This document shows positions 1 to 6,804 of a stretch of 11,214 nucleotides of DNA, in pieces. The notes under the pieces are model-generated. The model was not told the origin of the DNA. It searched no databases and saw only the letters and a list, made by a program, of their open reading frames with translations. The position numbers and the translations under genes are program-made. This stretch comes from an uncultured beta proteobacterium (GTDB lineage Bacteria > Pseudomonadota > Gammaproteobacteria > Burkholderiales > Rhodocyclaceae), in assembly GCA_903933395.1 (NCBI GenBank), contig CAIZKA010000448.1:1-11214 (forward strand). The letters are read 5' to 3'. Within the stretch, counting starts at the first letter, position 1, and the number at the start of each line of letters is the position of its first letter.

Positions 1-15
1 ACGCGCAAGGCCTGA
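1..15 (+). CDS. Possible last codons of an upstream plus-strand gene
   Basis: The window opens with four sense codons (Thr-Arg-Lys-Ala) and a TGA in frame 1. A strong hairpin terminator starts 20 bases later, which is what the end of a plus-strand gene should look like. Nothing about the product can be said from four residues, and the frame itself is inferred only from the stop and its distance to the terminator. Confidence 0.35.
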   Translation, partial: TRKA

Positions 16-34
16 CCGGGCACTGCACAAGTAC

Positions 35-70
35 AACGGGCCGCCGGAAGCAATTCCGGCGGCCCGTTTT
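35..70 (+). terminator. Rho-independent terminator, 15-bp perfect stem
   Basis: A perfect 15-bp GC-rich inverted repeat (35-49 with 54-68) closes on a GCAA loop, a GNRA-type tetraloop, and is followed by TTTT at 67-70. It fits best as the terminator of the gene ending near position 15. It also lies 18 bases beyond the folE2 stop on the other strand, so it may end both convergent transcripts, but the minus side lacks a clear T-run. Confidence 0.85.
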
Positions 71-87
71 GTCTGGTTCGGCCAGGC

Positions 88-912
88 TCAGTAGCGCTTC
101 TTGTTGTTCTCGATCAGCGCATAGGCCGAGTGGTTGTGGATGGATTCGAAGTTTTCACTCTCGACCACATAGGCATCGATTCGCGGATCGGCATTCAGCG
201 CACCGGCGACATCGCGGACCAGGTCCTCGACGAACTTGGGATTATCGTACGCCCGCTCGGTGACATACTTCTCGTCCGGGCGCTTCAGCAGTCCGTAGAG
301 TTCGCACGATGCCTGGTTTTCGGCCATGCGGACGATATCCTCGATCCACACCAGTTGGTTGGTAGTCGCGGTGATCGTGACATGCGAACGCTGGTTGTGC
401 GCGCCACGCTCGGAAATCTTCTTCGAGCAGGGACAAAGGCTAGTCACGGGAACCACTACCTTGATGGTTTGCATATAGCGGCCGCCTTCGACGATTTCTC
501 CGATGAAGGTCACCTCGTAATCCATCAGGCTCTTGACGCCGGAAACCGGAGCCACCTTGTTGATGAAATACGGGAAACTCATCTCGAGATGGCCTGTCGC
601 CGCCTCGAGACGAGCCACCATTTCACGCAGCATGGACTCGAAACTTTCGACCGAGATCTCTTCTTCGTGCGAGTTGAGGATCTCGACGAAGCGCGACATG
701 TGCGTGCCCTTGAAATTGTGGGGTAGCCCGACATACATGTTGAAGGTGGCGATGGTGTGGCGCACACCGCCACTCTTGTCCAGGACCTTGAAGGGATGGC
801 GTATGTCCTTGATGCCTACCTTGTTGATCGGCAACTGGCGCGAATCCGCGCTGTTTTGAACGTCAGGTATGGGGGTGTTTTCAGACGGTGCCATGGGGTC
901 TCTGCAATTCAT
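88..912 (-). CDS. folE2: GTP cyclohydrolase FolE2 (type IB)
   Basis: Converts GTP to 7,8-dihydroneopterin triphosphate, the first step of folate (and queuosine or biopterin) synthesis in the cytoplasm; the FolE2 type can use metals other than zinc. The 274-residue length fits the family. The signature SLCPCSKKIS lies at 158-167 with Cys160 and Cys162, followed by GAHNQRSHV at 170-178 (His172). Glu204 in SCELYG and the C-terminal IHNHSAYA (258-265) are also conserved family blocks. It is the last gene of the xseB-ispA-dxs-folE2 run, 62 bases after dxs, with a candidate promoter in that gap. The first ATG (912) is given; a second in-frame ATG at 894 is possible because neither has a strong ribosome site. 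In other bacteria folE2 is often under Zur control, but I see no convincing Zur palindrome here. Confidence 0.95.
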   Translation of the reverse strand: MNCRDPMAPSENTPIPDVQNSADSRQLPINKVGIKDIRHPFKVLDKSGGVRHTIATFNMYVGLPHNFKGTHMSRFVEILNSHEEEISVESFESMLREMVARLEAATGHLEMSFPYFINKVAPVSGVKSLMDYEVTFIGEIVEGGRYMQTIKVVVPVTSLCPCSKKISERGAHNQRSHVTITATTNQLVWIEDIVRMAENQASCELYGLLKRPDEKYVTERAYDNPKFVEDLVRDVAGALNADPRIDAYVVESENFESIHNHSAYALIENNKKRY

Positions 913-948
913 TTGAATTCTCGGTGGTTGTATGAGGTTCCAATCCTC

Positions 949-978
949 AATATACCATTACCCGATAGATTTACTCAA
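949..978 (-). promoter_or_regulatory. Candidate sigma-70 promoter of folE2
   Basis: On the minus strand TTGAGT (-35, 978-973) and TATATT (-10, 954-949) are separated by 18 bases, placing transcription start about 30 bases before the folE2 ATG. The -35 overlaps the dxs stop codon. A short inverted repeat (TGAGG / CCTCA around a 7-base loop, about 933-949) follows the -10 and could be an operator or a weak hairpin. It was recognised by eye only. It would let folE2 be expressed apart from the isoprenoid genes. Confidence 0.4.
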
Positions 979-2837
979 CTATTAAATTCGGCGGCAAGTT
1001 TCGCCGCCACTCTGCGCACAATGCCCGCGTCGTCAAGACCCGCCTCAGCCAGCAGCAGGGCAGAATCGCCATGGTCGATGAACCTGTCGGGCAGGCCAAG
1101 CCGCAGCAGCGGGGTATGCAGGCCGCACTCTTCCAGCGCGCGGGCTATTTCGGCGCCTGCGCCGCCAATCAGGGAGTTCTCCTCGATGCTCACCAGCAGG
1201 GTGTGCTCGGCGGCGAGTCGGCGGACCAGATCGACATCCAAAGGCTTGACGAAGCGCATGTTGGCGACTGTGGCATTGAGCGTTTCCGCCGCCTTGAGCG
1301 CAGGGGTCAGCATGGATCCAAACGCCAGTAGCGCGACCTGCTTGCCTTGGCGGCGGATTTCGCCTTTGCCGACGGGCAGGGTTTCCAGGCCGGGGGCGAC
1401 GGCGGCACCCGGCCCGCTGCCGCGGGGGTAGCGCACCGCACTCGGGCCGTCGATGGTCAGGGCGGTCGACAGCATCTTGCGGCATTCATTTTCGTCGCTC
1501 GGTGCCATCACCACCATGTTCGGGATGCACGTCAGGTAGGAAAGGTCGAAGGCGCCGTTGTGTGTTGCGCCATCGGCACCGACCAGCCCGCCGCGGTCGA
1601 TGGCGAACACCACGGGCAGATTCTGCAGGGCGATATCGTGAATCAGCTGGTCATAGGCGCGCTGCAGGAAGGTCGAGTAGATGGCCACCACCGGCCGCAT
1701 GCCGTCGCAGGCCAGTCCGCCGGCAAAGGTCACCGCGTGCTGCTCGGCGATGCCGACATCGAAAAAGCGCTGGGGGAATTCCTGTGCGAAGCGCACCATG
1801 CCGGAGCCTTCGCGCATCGCGGGGGTTATGCCGATGACGCGCGTGTCTGCCTGCGCCTGGTCGCACAGCCAGTCGCCGAATACCTGGGTGTAGGTCAGAC
1901 GGCCCGGCCCCTTGGCCGGTTCGATGCCGTTGGCAGCGTCGAATTTGCCGACGCCGTGGTAAAGGATCGGATCCGCTTCGGCCAGCTTGTAGCCCTGGCC
2001 CTTGCGGGTGATGACATGCAGGAATTGCGGGCCTTTCAGCCGGCGCAGGTTCTGCAGCGTCGGGATCAATGCATCGAGGTCGTGGCCATCGATGGGACCG
2101 ATGTAGTTGAAGCCGAGCTCCTCGAACAGGGTACCCGGCGAGATCATGCCCTTGACATGTTCCTCGACCCGGTTGGCGAATTCGAGCACATTGGGCAGCG
2201 AGGCCAGCACCTTTTCCCCGGCGCGCCGGGCCGCATTGAACGTGCCTCCGGAGAGCAGGCGCGCCAGGTACTTGTTGAGCGCGCCGACCGGCGGCGAGAT
2301 TGACATGTCATTGTCATTGAGGATGACGAGCAGGTTGGCATCGATCACGCCGGCGTTGTTGAGGGCCTCGAATGCCTGTCCGGCAGACATGGCGCCATCG
2401 CCGATGATGGCGGCGACGCGGCGTTCCTCGCCCTTGTTGCGCGCGGCGACGGCCATGCCCAGCGCGGCGGAAATCGAGGTCGATGAGTGGCCGACGCCGA
2501 AAGTGTCGTATTCGCTTTCGCTGCGGCGCGGGAAGCCGGACACGCCGTCCTTCATGCGCAGGCGTTCCATGCCGGTGCGGCGGCCGGTCAGCGCCTTGTG
2601 CGGATAGGTTTGATGGCCGACGTCCCACACCAGGCGGTCTTCGGGCGTATCGAACACATAGTGAAGGGCTACGGTCAGTTCGACGGTGCCCAGGTTGGAG
2701 GACAGATGCCCCCCGGTCTTCGAGACCGATTCGAGCAGGAAGGCCCGCAGCTCGTCGGCCAGTTGGGGCAGCTGGTCGCGCTGCAGCGCGCGCAGGTCGG
2801 CAGGGGAATTGATGGTATCGAGCAGGGGGTGGCTCAT
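975..2837 (-). CDS. dxs: 1-deoxy-D-xylulose-5-phosphate synthase
   Basis: A thiamine-diphosphate enzyme that joins pyruvate and glyceraldehyde 3-phosphate to DXP, the entry step of the MEP isoprenoid pathway and a branch to thiamine and pyridoxal. The 620 residues match the family. Seen are GGHLSSNLG (His44), GHQTYPHKALTGR (74-86, His75 and His80), the ThDP motif GDGAMSAG (147-154) ending in NDND (174-177), the catalytic Glu365 in VGIAEQHAV, and DRGGLVGADGATHNG (414-428) with His426. The ATG at 2837 is chosen because it opens the conserved N-terminus and overlaps the ispA stop by one base (TGATG), implying translational coupling. The open frame continues far upstream, but that part lies over ispA in another frame. 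ispA uses the DMAPP and IPP this pathway yields. Confidence 0.97.
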   Translation of the reverse strand: MSHPLLDTINSPADLRALQRDQLPQLADELRAFLLESVSKTGGHLSSNLGTVELTVALHYVFDTPEDRLVWDVGHQTYPHKALTGRRTGMERLRMKDGVSGFPRRSESEYDTFGVGHSSTSISAALGMAVAARNKGEERRVAAIIGDGAMSAGQAFEALNNAGVIDANLLVILNDNDMSISPPVGALNKYLARLLSGGTFNAARRAGEKVLASLPNVLEFANRVEEHVKGMISPGTLFEELGFNYIGPIDGHDLDALIPTLQNLRRLKGPQFLHVITRKGQGYKLAEADPILYHGVGKFDAANGIEPAKGPGRLTYTQVFGDWLCDQAQADTRVIGITPAMREGSGMVRFAQEFPQRFFDVGIAEQHAVTFAGGLACDGMRPVVAIYSTFLQRAYDQLIHDIALQNLPVVFAIDRGGLVGADGATHNGAFDLSYLTCIPNMVVMAPSDENECRKMLSTALTIDGPSAVRYPRGSGPGAAVAPGLETLPVGKGEIRRQGKQVALLAFGSMLTPALKAAETLNATVANMRFVKPLDVDLVRRLAAEHTLLVSIEENSLIGGAGAEIARALEECGLHTPLLRLGLPDRFIDHGDSALLLAEAGLDDAGIVRRVAAKLAAEFNS

Positions 2838-3721
2838 CAGAAAGTCCGCTCGACGATGAAGTCGGCAAGTTCGTGCAGGCGCAGGGCAGAGGCGCCGAAG
2901 GGTTCCAGTGCGTCGTGCGCGTCCTGCCTCAGTTTGCTTGACATGGTTTTGGCTTCTCTGGCGCCGAGAATGTTGACATAGGTTGGTTTGTTGTCGGCCG
3001 CGTCCTTGCCGGCGGTCTTGCCCAGCGTTGCTGTGGTCGCTTCGGCGTCGAGGATATCGTCGACCACCTGGAACAGCAGTCCGACGCGGTTGGCGAAGCG
3101 CCCGAGATGTTCCAGAGCATCGGGCATGGCTTCGCCGCAATGGGCGCCGAGCAATACGGCGGCACGGATCAGCGCGCCGGTCTTGCGGATGTGCATGAAT
3201 TCCAGTTCGCCGATGGTCAGCGGCTGACCCACCGCGGCGAGATCGATGGCCTGGCCGCCGGCCATGCCGCGCGAACCGGAAGCAGTTGCGAGCAGATGCA
3301 GCATGTCGAGCTGCCGGGCTGGTGCTATTCCGGCAAGGTGGTTCGTCAGCGCCTGAAAAGCCTGGGTCTGGAGTGCGTCACCGACGAGAAGCGCCGTCGC
3401 CTCGTCAAACTCGACATGGCAGGTCGGCTTGCCGCGGCGCAGGACGTCATCGTCCATGCAGGGCAGGTCGTCATGTACCAGCGAGTAGGCGTGAATCAAT
3501 TCGACGGCGACGGCGGGTGCGTCGAGTGCGCTGCTGTCGGCACCAAAAATGGCCCCGGCTGCGTGGCACAGCAGAGGGCGGACACGTTTGCCGCCGCCCA
3601 GCACGGCGTAGCGCATTGCCTCGTGCAGGCGGGCAGGAGCGATGTCTGGCGAGGGCAGGGCGGCCTCCAGGGCCGCTTCGGTGCGCTTCTGGATGCCGGC
3701 CATCCAAGTCGAAAAGTTCAT
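2837..3721 (-). CDS. ispA: Farnesyl diphosphate synthase (short-chain polyprenyl synthase)
   Basis: Condenses DMAPP/GPP with IPP to farnesyl diphosphate, the precursor of undecaprenyl phosphate, quinone side chains and hopanoids. The 294-residue protein has GGGKRVRPLL (42-51), the first aspartate-rich motif DDLPCMDD (84-91) with the IspA-type spacing, the GQAIDL helix (156-161), the K-T pair at 180-181, and the second motif DDILD (221-225). The start at 3721 opens the usual N-terminus (MNFSTWM). An in-frame ATG at 3805 would add 28 residues that overlap the end of xseB and look unlike the family. It begins 7 bases after the xseB stop, with GGAGAGGAA some distance upstream on the minus strand, and its stop overlaps the dxs ATG. 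The product is more likely FPP than GGPP, judged from context and length. Confidence 0.94.
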   Translation of the reverse strand: MNFSTWMAGIQKRTEAALEAALPSPDIAPARLHEAMRYAVLGGGKRVRPLLCHAAGAIFGADSSALDAPAVAVELIHAYSLVHDDLPCMDDDVLRRGKPTCHVEFDEATALLVGDALQTQAFQALTNHLAGIAPARQLDMLHLLATASGSRGMAGGQAIDLAAVGQPLTIGELEFMHIRKTGALIRAAVLLGAHCGEAMPDALEHLGRFANRVGLLFQVVDDILDAEATTATLGKTAGKDAADNKPTYVNILGAREAKTMSSKLRQDAHDALEPFGASALRLHELADFIVERTF

Positions 3722-3728
3722 GAGCGCT

Positions 3729-4031
3729 TCAACGTTCCTCTCCGCCGACACTGCCTTTGCCCTCCGGGGAAGCTTCCTGCGAGGCGTCAAAGTCGCGCAA
3801 TCCATCGGCGTCCAGAATACGAATCTGTTGCTCCGCCGCAGTCAGGGTCGCCTGGCAGCGGCGCAACAGCGCGACGCCGCGCTTGTAGGCGTCCAGCGCT
3901 TCCTGCAAGGGCATTTTCCCGGCTTCCATGGCCGCAACGATGCCCTCCAGTTCGCCGAGTGCGGCTTCGAATGACGGGGCTGTTGCGCTTGCTGGATCGG
4001 TGTCGGAAACGGTGTCAGGAATAGTGGCCAT
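3729..4031 (-). CDS. xseB: Exodeoxyribonuclease VII small subunit
   Basis: The small subunit of exonuclease VII (XseA-XseB), which degrades single-stranded DNA. Several copies bind the coiled-coil tail of XseA, whose gene is not in this window. The XseB core is seen at residues 21-73: FEAALGELEGIV, then MEAGKMPLQEALDAYKRG and a helical end with CQATLTAAEQQIRIL. At 100 residues it is longer than the usual ~80 because of a Thr/Ala/Asp-rich N-terminal tail and a Gly/Glu-rich C-terminal tail. The ATG at 4031 is the only good start before the core, with AAGG about 13 bases upstream. It is the first gene of the operon; xseB next to ispA and dxs is a common arrangement in proteobacteria. Confidence 0.93.
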   Translation of the reverse strand: MATIPDTVSDTDPASATAPSFEAALGELEGIVAAMEAGKMPLQEALDAYKRGVALLRRCQATLTAAEQQIRILDADGLRDFDASQEASPEGKGSVGGEER

Positions 4032-4081
4032 GGAGTGAAGCCTTGGCCGAAAGCGGTGACCAGCGGCAAGGTAAAACCGTA

Positions 4082-4111
4082 AAAATAGCCTAAGGTGCGC
4101 CCTCCGGTCAA
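4082..4111 (-). promoter_or_regulatory. Candidate sigma-70 promoter of the xseB-ispA-dxs-folE2 operon
   Basis: On the minus strand TTGACC (4111-4106) and TATTTT (4087-4082) stand 18 bases apart, giving a leader of roughly 45 bases before the xseB ATG. The -35 is a 5/6 match and the -10 is 4/6. The assignment is by eye. A TACAAT on the plus strand (4118-4123), a possible -10 for the divergent Rieske gene, lies only 6 bases away, so the two promoters would be back to back and could compete. Confidence 0.45.
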
Positions 4112-4117
4112 ATTGGC

Positions 4118-4259
4118 TACAATTGCGCGGCCGGTGTGTACCGGCGGTTTGTCAGTCCTGACGGTCCTTTGGTTTCGGCATAACGCCCCCCGACAGGGGC
4201 ATTAGCCTGCTCTGAAACTTGGTTTTCCGTCCGTTTCCGGTTTCCGGGTAAACCCTCTT
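4118..4259 (+). promoter_or_regulatory. Possible -10 and structured leader before the Rieske gene
   Basis: TACAAT at 4118-4123 is a plausible -10, but there is no good -35. The following ~140 bases are rich in inverted repeats: CCGGT-gtgt-ACCGG (4131-4144), the near-palindrome GTCAG-tc-CTGAC (4151-4162), and GCCCC-ccgaca-GGGGC (4185-4200). None has a clear T-run. Together they may form a folded 5' leader or operator sites for the divergent pair. I do not recognise a known riboswitch in it. Confidence 0.3.
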
Positions 4260-4264
4260 GGAGG
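4260..4264 (+). promoter_or_regulatory. Ribosome binding site of the Rieske gene
   Basis: GGAGG followed by 9 bases and the ATG at 4274. This decides the start: an in-frame TTG at 4265 directly follows the site and cannot be used with it, so the protein begins MSEVGSR. Confidence 0.8.
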
Positions 4265-4273
4265 TTGGGAATC

Positions 4274-5374
4274 ATGTCCGAAGTTGGTTCGCGCACGCGC
4301 CTCTCGCCTGGAGCGTCGCAGTTTCCGGTCGCGTGGTATTTCGATGAAAAGCTCTTCGAACTGGAGAAGAAGCTGATCTTCGATGCCGGACCGGGTTATG
4401 TCGGGCACGAGCTGATGGTTCCGGAACTGCATGACTATCGATCGCAGGAATGGAACGACCACGGCCGCCTGCTGGTGCGCCAGCCCGACGGCTGCTACGA
4501 GATGTCCAACGTCTGCCGCCATCGCCAGGCCATCATGTTGCAGGGCTCCGGCAATGCGAAGAACATCGTCTGCCCGATCCACCGCTGGACCTATGACGCC
4601 GCCGGCGAACTCATCGGCGCACCGCATTTTCCGGCCAATCCCTGCCTCAATCTGGCGAAGCAGAAGCTGGAGAACTGGCAGGGCCTGCTGTTCAAGGGGC
4701 CGCGCTCGTCCAACGCGGACCTTGCCGGGATGAAAGTCGCCGGCGACCTCAAGTTCGACGGCTACAAGCTCGACCATGTCGAGTTGCACGAGTGCAACTA
4801 CAACTGGAAAACCTTCATCGAGGTCTATCTCGAGGACTACCACGTCGTTCCCTATCATCCGGGGCTCGGCGGCTTCGTCACATGCGACGACCTGACCTGG
4901 CAGTTCGGCGACTGGTATTCGGTTCAGCGCGTCGGCATCACCTCGCTGGCCAGACCCGGTTCGGCGACCTACAAGCAGTGGCACAAGGCCGTGCTGGATT
5001 ACTACAACGGCGAGTTGCCGCCGCACGGCGCGATCTGGCTCACCTACTACCCGAACATCATGGTCGAGTGGTACCCCCATGTGCTGGTGGTGTCGACCCT
5101 GATCCCGCAGGATGTGGACAAGACGCTGAACGTGGTCGAGTTCTACTATCCCGAGGACATCGCCCTGTTCGAGCCCGAATTCATCAAGGCCGAGCAGGCC
5201 GCCTACATGGAAACGGCGATCGAGGACGACGACATCGGCGAACGCATGGACCGCGGCCGCCGCGCCCTGATGAAGCAGGGGCGAAGCGAAGTCGGCCCCT
5301 ACCAGTCGCCGATGGAAGACGGCATGCAGCACTTCCATGAGTTCTACCGGCGCGTGATGGCCGAACACATCTGA
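4274..5374 (+). CDS. Rieske-type aromatic ring-hydroxylating oxygenase, alpha subunit
   Basis: A 366-residue member of the RHO alpha-subunit superfamily, whose members activate O2 at a mononuclear iron site fed by a Rieske cluster. The Rieske ligands are Cys81-x-His83 and Cys100-x2-His103 (CRHR and CPIH), 17 residues apart as usual. The catalytic domain shows NWKTFIEVYLEDYHVVPYH (177-195), with His190 and His195 as iron ligands. The usual bridging Asp position, three before the first His, is Glu187, as in CntA-like oxygenases. An acidic stretch (EDDD, 317-320) is the probable source of the third ligand. No beta subunit, ferredoxin or reductase gene is adjacent, so it may be homo-oligomeric with an unlinked reductase. 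The substrate cannot be read from sequence. It is divergent from the xseB operon and followed by its own terminator. Confidence 0.88.
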   Translation: MSEVGSRTRLSPGASQFPVAWYFDEKLFELEKKLIFDAGPGYVGHELMVPELHDYRSQEWNDHGRLLVRQPDGCYEMSNVCRHRQAIMLQGSGNAKNIVCPIHRWTYDAAGELIGAPHFPANPCLNLAKQKLENWQGLLFKGPRSSNADLAGMKVAGDLKFDGYKLDHVELHECNYNWKTFIEVYLEDYHVVPYHPGLGGFVTCDDLTWQFGDWYSVQRVGITSLARPGSATYKQWHKAVLDYYNGELPPHGAIWLTYYPNIMVEWYPHVLVVSTLIPQDVDKTLNVVEFYYPEDIALFEPEFIKAEQAAYMETAIEDDDIGERMDRGRRALMKQGRSEVGPYQSPMEDGMQHFHEFYRRVMAEHI

Positions 5375-5388
5375 TCGGGGAGAAGAGC

Positions 5389-5420
5389 AACGGGCGCCGG
5401 TGATTCGCGGGCGCCCGTTT
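5389..5420 (+). terminator. Terminator after the Rieske gene
   Basis: A 10-bp perfect stem (5389-5398 with 5410-5419) encloses an 11-base loop and is followed by a short T-run (TTT at 5418-5420). It starts 14 bases after the oxygenase stop and separates that gene from the transporter. Confidence 0.7.
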
Positions 5421-5457
5421 CGTGGAAACCCAGGAAAGTGCCGAACAAGCTCGAATT

Positions 5458-5526
5458 CGTCATTCCGGCGAAAGCCGGAATCCAGTGCTTTGAGAAACCT
5501 GGACACCGGCCTTCGCCGGTGTGACG
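5458..5526. repeat. REP-like palindromic element made of two nested hairpins
   Basis: Two 28-base arms, 5458-5485 and 5499-5526, are inverted copies of each other around a 13-base spacer, and each arm holds its own inner hairpin (ATTCCGGC/GCCGGAAT in arm 1, ACACCGGC/GCCGGTGT in arm 2). Outer arm ends are CGTCA and TGACG. The arms differ at only five positions, four of which keep the inner pairing. The minus-strand translation of such elements gives the familiar string IPAFAGMT, common as junk ORF sequence in proteobacteria. This is a recognisable dispersed REP/MITE-like repeat; copy number in this genome is unknown. It ends 21 bases before the transporter ATG. Confidence 0.8.
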
Positions 5527-5547
5527 GACGCTTTCGGTGGATCCCTG

Positions 5548-6411
5548 ATGCAATCGCTCTGGATGGTCGCGGCAAGCCTGCTGTTCGCCTGCATGGGCGT
5601 TTGCGTCAAGCTCGGCTCGGCGCAGTTTGCCGCGGCGGAACTGGTGTTCTGGCGCGGCTTCATCGCCACGCTGCTGCTCGGGTCCTACATTCTTGTGCGC
5701 CGGCTGTCGCTGGCCACGCCGCATGCGCGAACCCACGTCGCGCGCGGCCTGGCCGGCTTCGTCTCGCTGGTCATGTACTTCTACGCGATCAGCCTGATCC
5801 CGCTGGCGGCGGCGGTGACGCTCAATTACACGTCGCCCCTGTTCCTCGCGCTGCTGCTGGTGCTGTGGGTCAGGGAGCCGGTGCGTCGCGGCTTTTACGC
5901 GGCGCTGGCGGCGGGCTTCATCGGCGTCGTCCTGCTGCTGCAGCCCACGCTCGCCCGCGAAGAATGGCCGGGCGCGCTGTTCGGCCTTGGCTCCGGGATC
6001 ATTTCCAGCATCGCCTATCTGAACGTTCGCCGGCTGGGCGAACTGGGCGAGCCCGAGTGGCGCACGGTGTTCTATTTCTCTGCCCTGTCTGCGCTGGGCG
6101 GCTTGCCTTGGCTCTTGGTGGCCAGCCCCTTCCATGCCATCGATCCGCGCGGCTGGCTGCTGCTGCTGGGAGTGGGCGGCTTCGGCGTGCTGGCGCAACT
6201 TTGCATGACTGCCGCCTACAAGCGCGGCAAGACGCTGGTTTCAGCCAGCCTTGCCTACAGCACCGTGGTTTTTTCCGGCATATTCGGCATGCTGCTGTGG
6301 GACGAAACCCTGCCGTGGTCGGGATGGGTGGGCGTGATCCTGATTGTCGCGAGCGGTCTGTTTGCCACGGCACTGTCCGGACGGGCGGATACGGAAGCCG
6401 TGACGGACTGA
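5548..6411 (+). CDS. EamA/DMT-superfamily transporter
   Basis: An inner-membrane protein of 287 residues with about ten hydrophobic helices arranged as two EamA repeats (roughly residues 1-130 and 140-280), the drug/metabolite transporter fold. It has the family's small loops, a short charged linker (LAREEWPG) between the repeats, and a late YSTVVFSGIFGMLLWDE helix of the kind found in DMT exporters. The substrate is unknown; members export amino acids, nucleosides or drugs. The ATG at 5548 is preferred, with a weak GGTGG site before it. An in-frame GTG at 5521 lies inside the REP-like repeat and is unlikely to be the original start. It stands alone between two terminators. Confidence 0.85.
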   Translation: MQSLWMVAASLLFACMGVCVKLGSAQFAAAELVFWRGFIATLLLGSYILVRRLSLATPHARTHVARGLAGFVSLVMYFYAISLIPLAAAVTLNYTSPLFLALLLVLWVREPVRRGFYAALAAGFIGVVLLLQPTLAREEWPGALFGLGSGIISSIAYLNVRRLGELGEPEWRTVFYFSALSALGGLPWLLVASPFHAIDPRGWLLLLGVGGFGVLAQLCMTAAYKRGKTLVSASLAYSTVVFSGIFGMLLWDETLPWSGWVGVILIVASGLFATALSGRADTEAVTD

Positions 6412-6444
6412 AACTCGCGCGTGGTTCCGGGCGGCCGGAAAAAC

Positions 6445-6475
6445 AAAAGCCGCCGCTATCCATGCGGCGGCCTTT
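6445..6475. terminator. Bidirectional terminator between the transporter and a small minus gene
   Basis: GCCGCCGC (6449-6456) pairs with GCGGCGGC (6464-6471) around a 7-base loop. The plus side ends CTTT. The minus side reads on into TTTTGTTTTT, a strong T-tract. It lies about 35 bases after the transporter stop and about 20 bases after the stop of the small minus-strand gene, so it ends both. Confidence 0.8.
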
Positions 6476-6491
6476 GCAGACCGAAAAGCGC

Positions 6492-6632
6492 TCAGTCGAT
6501 CGTCAGCGAGGTCGTGGGTTTCTTCGGCGTGGACTGCTTGCCGTCATCGGTGGCCTTGTCGCCCGGGCAAGCCCAGACCGAAGTGGCCGCCAGCGAAAAC
6601 ACGAGAGCGAGGAGTGTTGCGATGCCTTTCAT
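6492..6632 (-). CDS. Small secreted peptide, unknown function
   Basis: A 46-codon gene that ordinary length cut-offs would miss. The N-terminus is a clear Sec signal peptide: MKG, then a hydrophobic stretch (IATLLALVFSLAATSVWA) and a likely signal peptidase I cut after residue 21, leaving a 25-residue polar peptide beginning CPGDK and ending in TSLTID. The Cys after the cut suggests a lipoprotein, but Trp at -2 does not fit a lipobox well. Support: a strong AAGGAG ribosome site (6645-6640) 7 bases before the ATG, a promoter with 17-base spacing, and a terminator just after the stop. It is divergent from the next exported protein. I do not recognise its family. Confidence 0.75.
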   Translation of the reverse strand: MKGIATLLALVFSLAATSVWACPGDKATDDGKQSTPKKPTTSLTID

Positions 6633-6665
6633 GCGTAAGCTCCTTAGGGTGGGTGCTGGAACTTT

Positions 6666-6694
6666 AATTTAGACCTGAAACAGATATTTTTCAA
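6666..6694 (-). promoter_or_regulatory. Sigma-70 promoter of the small secreted peptide gene
   Basis: On the minus strand TTGAAA (6694-6689), a 17-base spacer and TAAATT (6671-6666) give a good consensus promoter in an AT-rich patch unlike its surroundings. Transcription would begin near 6659, leaving a leader of about 27 bases that contains the AAGGAG site. Confidence 0.6.
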
Positions 6695-6804
6695 GAAAAA
6701 GTTTTGCCGGGCCGCGCGGCGGCTCGAAATACATTTCTTTACACAAGGGAAATGGCAAACGCCGGCGGAACCCGCTAAGCTGCCTCATCGCAAGGAACAC
6801 CTTG

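Noticed and set aside
1347..2303. 318-codon plus frame opposite dxs
   Set aside because: Antisense shadow of the ThDP enzyme, rich in Gly, Ala, Asp and Val with no recognisable fold.
4131..4200. Considered as a guanidine-II or other known riboswitch because of tandem hairpins
   Set aside because: The loops lack the ACGR motif, and I recognise no other conserved riboswitch core.
4202..5575. 457-codon open frame on the minus strand opposite the Rieske gene
   Set aside because: It mirrors the oxygenase in a high-GC antisense frame and shows no domain. The plus-strand gene has all catalytic motifs, so this is a shadow.
5344..6198. 284-codon minus frame opposite the transporter
   Set aside because: It contains the translated REP-like repeat string (IPAFAGMT) and Arg/Gln-rich low-complexity sequence, and lies opposite a clear membrane protein.
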